Of a DNA stretch of 64,000 nt, positions 60,612 to 64,000 are shown piece after piece. How positions within the stretch are numbered: position 1 is the stretch's first letter; each line of letters opens with the position of its first letter. A program made the position numbers and the translations under genes. The notes under the pieces were generated by a model. That model made no database searches. It worked only from the letters and a program-made list of their open reading frames with translations, and was not told the DNA's origin. The stretch comes from Deltaproteobacteria bacterium YD0425bin51 (GTDB taxonomy: Bacteria; Desulfobacterota; Desulfobacteria; Desulfobacterales; YD0425bin51). The stretch lies in assembly GCA_002753225.1 (NCBI GenBank), contig PDZS01000005.1, positions 1 to 64,000 of the forward strand, written 5' to 3'.

Positions 60612-61004
60612 ATGAAAGTACTCGTTGTGGAGGACGATTTCATTAGTCGAAAACTTATGCAAAGAATACTTTTTCCATATGGAGATTGTGATATTGCAGT
60701 AAATGGCAAAGAAGCTGTTGAAGCTTTTAAATTAGCTTTAGAAGAAGGAGAGCCATACGATCTTGTCTGCCTTGATATTATGATGCCAATAATGGATGGG
60801 CAGGAAGTTTTAAGGCAAATCAGAGAATTAGAAAAAAACAAAGGGATTGAACGTTTTGACGGCGTTAAAGTAATCATGACTACTGCTTTAAGTGATACCA
60901 GAAACGTAGTAGAAGCAATGAAATCTCAATGTGATGCTTATTTAATAAAGCCTATAGTGAAAGATAAGCTAGTTTCTGAACTTAGAATGCTAGGTTTAGT
61001 ATAG
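60612..61004 (+). CDS. Single-domain response regulator
   Basis: A 130-residue CheY-like receiver. The acidic pair is E8-D9-D10, the phospho-acceptor D55 in VCLDIMMP, then MTTALSD with the conserved Thr and YLIKPI with the Lys. AAGGAGAACAATA precedes the ATG. The polA ATG follows the TAG stop directly, so the regulator and polA appear to be cotranscribed, an odd pairing. Confidence 0.88.
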   Translation: MKVLVVEDDFISRKLMQRILFPYGDCDIAVNGKEAVEAFKLALEEGEPYDLVCLDIMMPIMDGQEVLRQIRELEKNKGIERFDGVKVIMTTALSDTRNVVEAMKSQCDAYLIKPIVKDKLVSELRMLGLV

Positions 61005-63566
61005 ATGGAATTATACTTAATTGACGGAAGCGCATATATTCATAGAGCTTATCATGCCGTAAAAGGACTTACAACGAGTACTGGAATACCAACAAATGCT
61101 GTCTTTGGTTTTACCAATATGATCATGAAGCTTGTGGAAAATATTTCTCCTAAATATTTAGCAATATTTTTTGACTCAAAGGGAAAAACTTTTAGACATG
61201 ATATTTATAATAAATATAAAGCAAATAGACCAGCACTGCCTGATGATTTTATATTGCAAATACCTTATATAAAGGAAATTATTCAGGCATTAAATATTAA
61301 ATCATTTGAACTTCCAGGATTTGAAGCAGATGATCTGATTGGAACTATAGCTTTAAAAGCAAAAAAAGAAGGTCTCAAGGTCTTTATAATTACAGGAGAT
61401 AAAGATTTTATACAGTTGATAGATGATAAAATTACCATCCTTGATCCCATGAAGGATGAAACTATTAATGTTGATGAAGTTTTTAAAAAATACAGTGTAG
61501 CTCCAGATAAGATAATTGATGTTATGGCTCTTGCCGGGGATTCAGCAGACAACATTCCAGGAGTAACAGGTATTGGGATTAAAACAGCAATAGATTTAAT
61601 AAAAGAATTTAAAAATTTAGAGAATTTATATGAAAATATAAATAATATCAGCAAAAAAAAACAAAAAGAAAATTTAATTCAATTTAAGGAATTGGCATTT
61701 TTAAGCAAAAAATTAGTTACAATTGATACAAACATACCTATTCCCTTTGATATTGAAAGCCTAAAATTTAATGAACCAGATTATACTAGATTATATGAAG
61801 TTTTTAAGACACTAGAGTTTAAACAGTTCCTTAAAACTCTTCCTCAAAGCAAAGACTCAAAAAAATATCAATTGATAAAAGATAAAGATTCTTTTTCAAA
61901 ATTTATTGAGGTTCTCAAAAATAAAGAACTATTTTCAATAAATATTCATTCAATGCAATCAGAAATCTTGGGGTTATCATTTGGAATAAATCCAAATGAG
62001 GCTTTTTATGTATATAATGTGCCATCATTAGGATTTTTAGAAGAGTTAAAACTATTTTTGGAAGATGAAAATATAAAAAAAATTGGGCATAATATAAAAC
62101 ATATTTTAATTATGCTTATAAAATATGGAATATCAATTAATGGCTTTATATTTGATACAATGCTAGCATCATATCTCATAAATCCATCAAAAAAAGAGCA
62201 TAATATAGATCAGATTATTGTTGATTTTATGGGGTATAAGAAAATCGAGTATGACGATATAGCATACTCAGAATGTGAAAATGCTGATATTGTTATATCA
62301 GCCTATGAAATTTTAAAATCTAAATTAATAGATTTAAATATTTTAGGTCTTCTTGAAAAGATTGAGATTCCTCTGTCATATGTTCTCATGGATATGGAAC
62401 TTACAGGGATATCTGTAAATAAAGATAAACTTTTAGAGCTTTCAAAAACTTTTGAACATGAACTCCAAATATTAGAGGGGAAAATATATGGTATTGCTGG
62501 TGAAGAATTTAATATCAGATCACCTCAACAGATTGGGGCTATCTTATTTGACAAATTAAAGCTTTCTTCCTCAAAAAAGACTAAAAAAACAAAAGGATAT
62601 TCGACAAATGTTGATGTATTGAATGAACTTGCTCTAAACCATGAAATAGCATCATTAATTTTGAGACATAGAACTTTATCAAAGTTAAAAGGTACTTATG
62701 TAGATGCTTTAACCAATATTATAGATAAAAAAACAGACAGAATTCATACATCTTTTAATCAGACAATAACAGCAACAGGTAGGCTTAGCAGTTCTGAGCC
62801 AAATCTTCAAAATATTCCGATTCGTACAAATGAAGGTAAGGAGATTCGCAGGGCTTTTATACCTCAGAAAGATTGGCTTATTATTTCAGCAGACTATTCT
62901 CAAATAGAGTTAAGGATTTTGGCACATTATTCTAATGATCCTATTTTAATTAAAGCGTTTATAAATGATGAAGATATCCATAAACGAACTGCAACAGAAG
63001 TATTTAATGTTTTTCCATCATATGTTACAGGAGAGTTAAGACAACATGCTAAAGCCATAAATTTTGGAATAATTTATGGGATGAGTCCTTTTGGGCTTTC
63101 CCAAGAACTTGGTATTTCTCAAAAAATGGCCAAGACATATATAGATAATTATTTTTTGCGATATATTGGGGTTAAAGATTTTATTGATAAATCTATTGAG
63201 GATGCAAGGATAACAAAACAAACCAAAACCATGCTTGGGAGAATTCGTCTTTTACCCGAGATAAACAGCTCAAATAAAGACACACGAATGTTTGCTGAAC
63301 GGGTAGCTATAAATACTCCTATTCAGGGAACTGCTGCTGATTTAATAAAACTTGCTATGATAGATATTCATACCAAAATAAAACAACATAATCTTAAAAC
63401 TAAAATGCTTCTTTCTGTTCATGATGACATCATTTTTGAATCCCCGAAAGAGGAAGTTGATTTTGCTGCAAAACTTATAAAAGAATCTATGGAAGGAATA
63501 TATACGCTGATAGTTCCCCTCAAAGTAAAAGTTGCTATTGGAAATAACTGGGAAGAAGCTTATTAA
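61005..63566 (+). CDS. polA: DNA polymerase I
   Basis: An 853-residue family A polymerase. The 5'-3' nuclease domain (about 1-275) has FFDSKGKTFRH, FEADDLIGT and DSADNIPGV. The polymerase domain (about 450-853) has motif A SADYSQIELRI, motif B RQHAKAINFGIIYGMS and motif C LSVHDDIIFE. The middle 3'-5' exonuclease fold is present, but its active site is degenerate: the DxE of motif I is replaced in SINIHS and the Asp of motif II is lost in GHNIKHILI, so proofreading is probably inactive. Motif C reads HDD rather than the usual HDE. It lacks a clear ribosome binding site and is likely translated after the response regulator. Confidence 0.95.
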   Translation: MELYLIDGSAYIHRAYHAVKGLTTSTGIPTNAVFGFTNMIMKLVENISPKYLAIFFDSKGKTFRHDIYNKYKANRPALPDDFILQIPYIKEIIQALNIKSFELPGFEADDLIGTIALKAKKEGLKVFIITGDKDFIQLIDDKITILDPMKDETINVDEVFKKYSVAPDKIIDVMALAGDSADNIPGVTGIGIKTAIDLIKEFKNLENLYENINNISKKKQKENLIQFKELAFLSKKLVTIDTNIPIPFDIESLKFNEPDYTRLYEVFKTLEFKQFLKTLPQSKDSKKYQLIKDKDSFSKFIEVLKNKELFSINIHSMQSEILGLSFGINPNEAFYVYNVPSLGFLEELKLFLEDENIKKIGHNIKHILIMLIKYGISINGFIFDTMLASYLINPSKKEHNIDQIIVDFMGYKKIEYDDIAYSECENADIVISAYEILKSKLIDLNILGLLEKIEIPLSYVLMDMELTGISVNKDKLLELSKTFEHELQILEGKIYGIAGEEFNIRSPQQIGAILFDKLKLSSSKKTKKTKGYSTNVDVLNELALNHEIASLILRHRTLSKLKGTYVDALTNIIDKKTDRIHTSFNQTITATGRLSSSEPNLQNIPIRTNEGKEIRRAFIPQKDWLIISADYSQIELRILAHYSNDPILIKAFINDEDIHKRTATEVFNVFPSYVTGELRQHAKAINFGIIYGMSPFGLSQELGISQKMAKTYIDNYFLRYIGVKDFIDKSIEDARITKQTKTMLGRIRLLPEINSSNKDTRMFAERVAINTPIQGTAADLIKLAMIDIHTKIKQHNLKTKMLLSVHDDIIFESPKEEVDFAAKLIKESMEGIYTLIVPLKVKVAIGNNWEEAY

Positions 63567-63588
63567 TGGTATAATAAGGTAATCCATT

Positions 63589-64000
63589 TTGAAAAAAGCT
63601 AATTTTATCAACGGTAAATGGGTTGAAAATCGGTCTAAAGATTTTCTTGATGTTAATCATAAATATACAGGAGCTCTTCTTGCTAAATTGCCCTTGGCTA
63701 GTGAACAGGATATAGAAGACTGTATTACTGGTCTGGAATCAGGGTTTAAAGCTTTGAAGCAGTGGTCTGCTGAAAAGAGAGCAGATGCTTTAAATCGTCT
63801 ATCTGAAGAGTTGGCTCTTGTTAAAGAAGATTTTAGTCAACTTATTGTAGCTGAAGCTGGCAAACCTATTTCTTATGCAAGAGGAGAAATAGAACGCTGT
63901 ATTACCACTTTGAAAACTGCAGCTCGTGAAGCATTTGCCTTTACAGGAGAAACAATTCCAATCGACTATGGAATTGGTCAGGGGAAGACAGCCTTTACTA
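63589..64000 (+). CDS. Aldehyde dehydrogenase family protein (5' part)
   Basis: The first 137 codons of an aldehyde dehydrogenase, cut off by the window end. NFINGKWVEN, the helix AFKALKQWSAEKRADAL and VAEAGKPISYARGEIERC are standard N-terminal blocks of the succinate-semialdehyde / lactaldehyde dehydrogenase group. The start is a TTG at 63589 with AAGGTAATCCATT upstream. The catalytic Cys lies beyond the window, so substrate cannot be judged. Confidence 0.82.
   Translation, partial: MKKANFINGKWVENRSKDFLDVNHKYTGALLAKLPLASEQDIEDCITGLESGFKALKQWSAEKRADALNRLSEELALVKEDFSQLIVAEAGKPISYARGEIERCITTLKTAAREAFAFTGETIPIDYGIGQGKTAFT

Noticed and set aside
1..64000. tRNA, rRNA, riboswitch, transposase or phage genes
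   Set aside because: None was recognised by reading the gaps and frames; a covariance-model scan was not possible.

Overview
The window is AT-rich (by eye about one third G+C), densely coding chromosomal DNA from a Gram-negative, probably anaerobic bacterium. A NrfH/NrfA nitrite reductase pair, type IV pilus genes, a prepilin pair, lipoproteins, orphan solute-binding proteins, many Fe-S and radical-SAM proteins and a trans-AT-type polyketide synthase together suggest Desulfobacterota (Desulfobacterales-like). This is an inference; no rRNA or other taxonomic marker was found, and no tRNA, CRISPR array or transposase was seen.

Layout. 0-3.9 kb (+): an EAL-HDOD signalling protein, a thioredoxin-domain DUF255 protein and a NnrU/ICMT-type membrane protein. 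3.9-10.7 kb (-): one tightly packed run, read from pyrF through a radical-SAM protein, a Ycf46-type AAA ATPase, a Ycf35/DUF1257-like protein, a TPR protein and a DUF2997 protein to a zinc-ribbon/signal-peptidase-like membrane protein and PilT. 10.8-14.2 kb (+): a YkgJ-type Fe-S protein, a membrane protein, a class III cyclase, endonuclease IV and a thioesterase. 14.2-17.7 kb (-): a radical-SAM protein, bioB, bioA and a FabZ-like hot-dog protein. 17.8-21.6 kb (+): a PotD-like binding protein with a hybrid histidine kinase. 21.5-23.6 kb: HNH nuclease, lipoprotein, acyl-CoA-binding protein and HMG-CoA-lyase-like protein. 23.6-28.5 kb (+): a glycosyltransferase, methyltransferase, terpene-cyclase-fold protein, response regulator, small membrane protein and DUF445 protein, ending in a terminator. 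28.6-31.8 kb: two orphan binding proteins and an RluA-type pseudouridine synthase.

31.9-47.2 kb is a single 5104-residue polyketide synthase without acyltransferase: KS-DH-KR-ACP / KS-DH-KR-cMT-ACP-ER / KS-DH-ACP / KS-DH*. It ends without ACP or thioesterase, and no partner PKS, acyltransferase or phosphopantetheinyl transferase lies in the window. Two copies of a roughly 50-bp palindromic repeat sit in frame inside this gene, at interdomain linkers.

47.4-50.2 kb is a prepilin locus interrupted by Uma2, MntA and HepT genes. The HepT (HEPN) toxin frame runs without a stop into the second prepilin. 50.2-56.1 kb holds a ferredoxin-nitroreductase, a DUF3795 protein, an SDR, nrfHA, nadK and a PilZ membrane protein. 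56.4-64 kb (+) holds a class II aldolase/SDR fusion, a VOC protein, lsrF, an enoyl-CoA hydratase, a response regulator, polA with a degenerate proofreading domain, and the start of an aldehyde dehydrogenase gene.

The observations most worth following are the in-frame palindromic elements in the PKS, the HepT-prepilin fusion, the Ycf46/Ycf35/DUF2997 operon linked to PilT and a signal-peptidase-like protein, and the unfinished PKS end. All family assignments come from reading motifs by eye; no database search was run.
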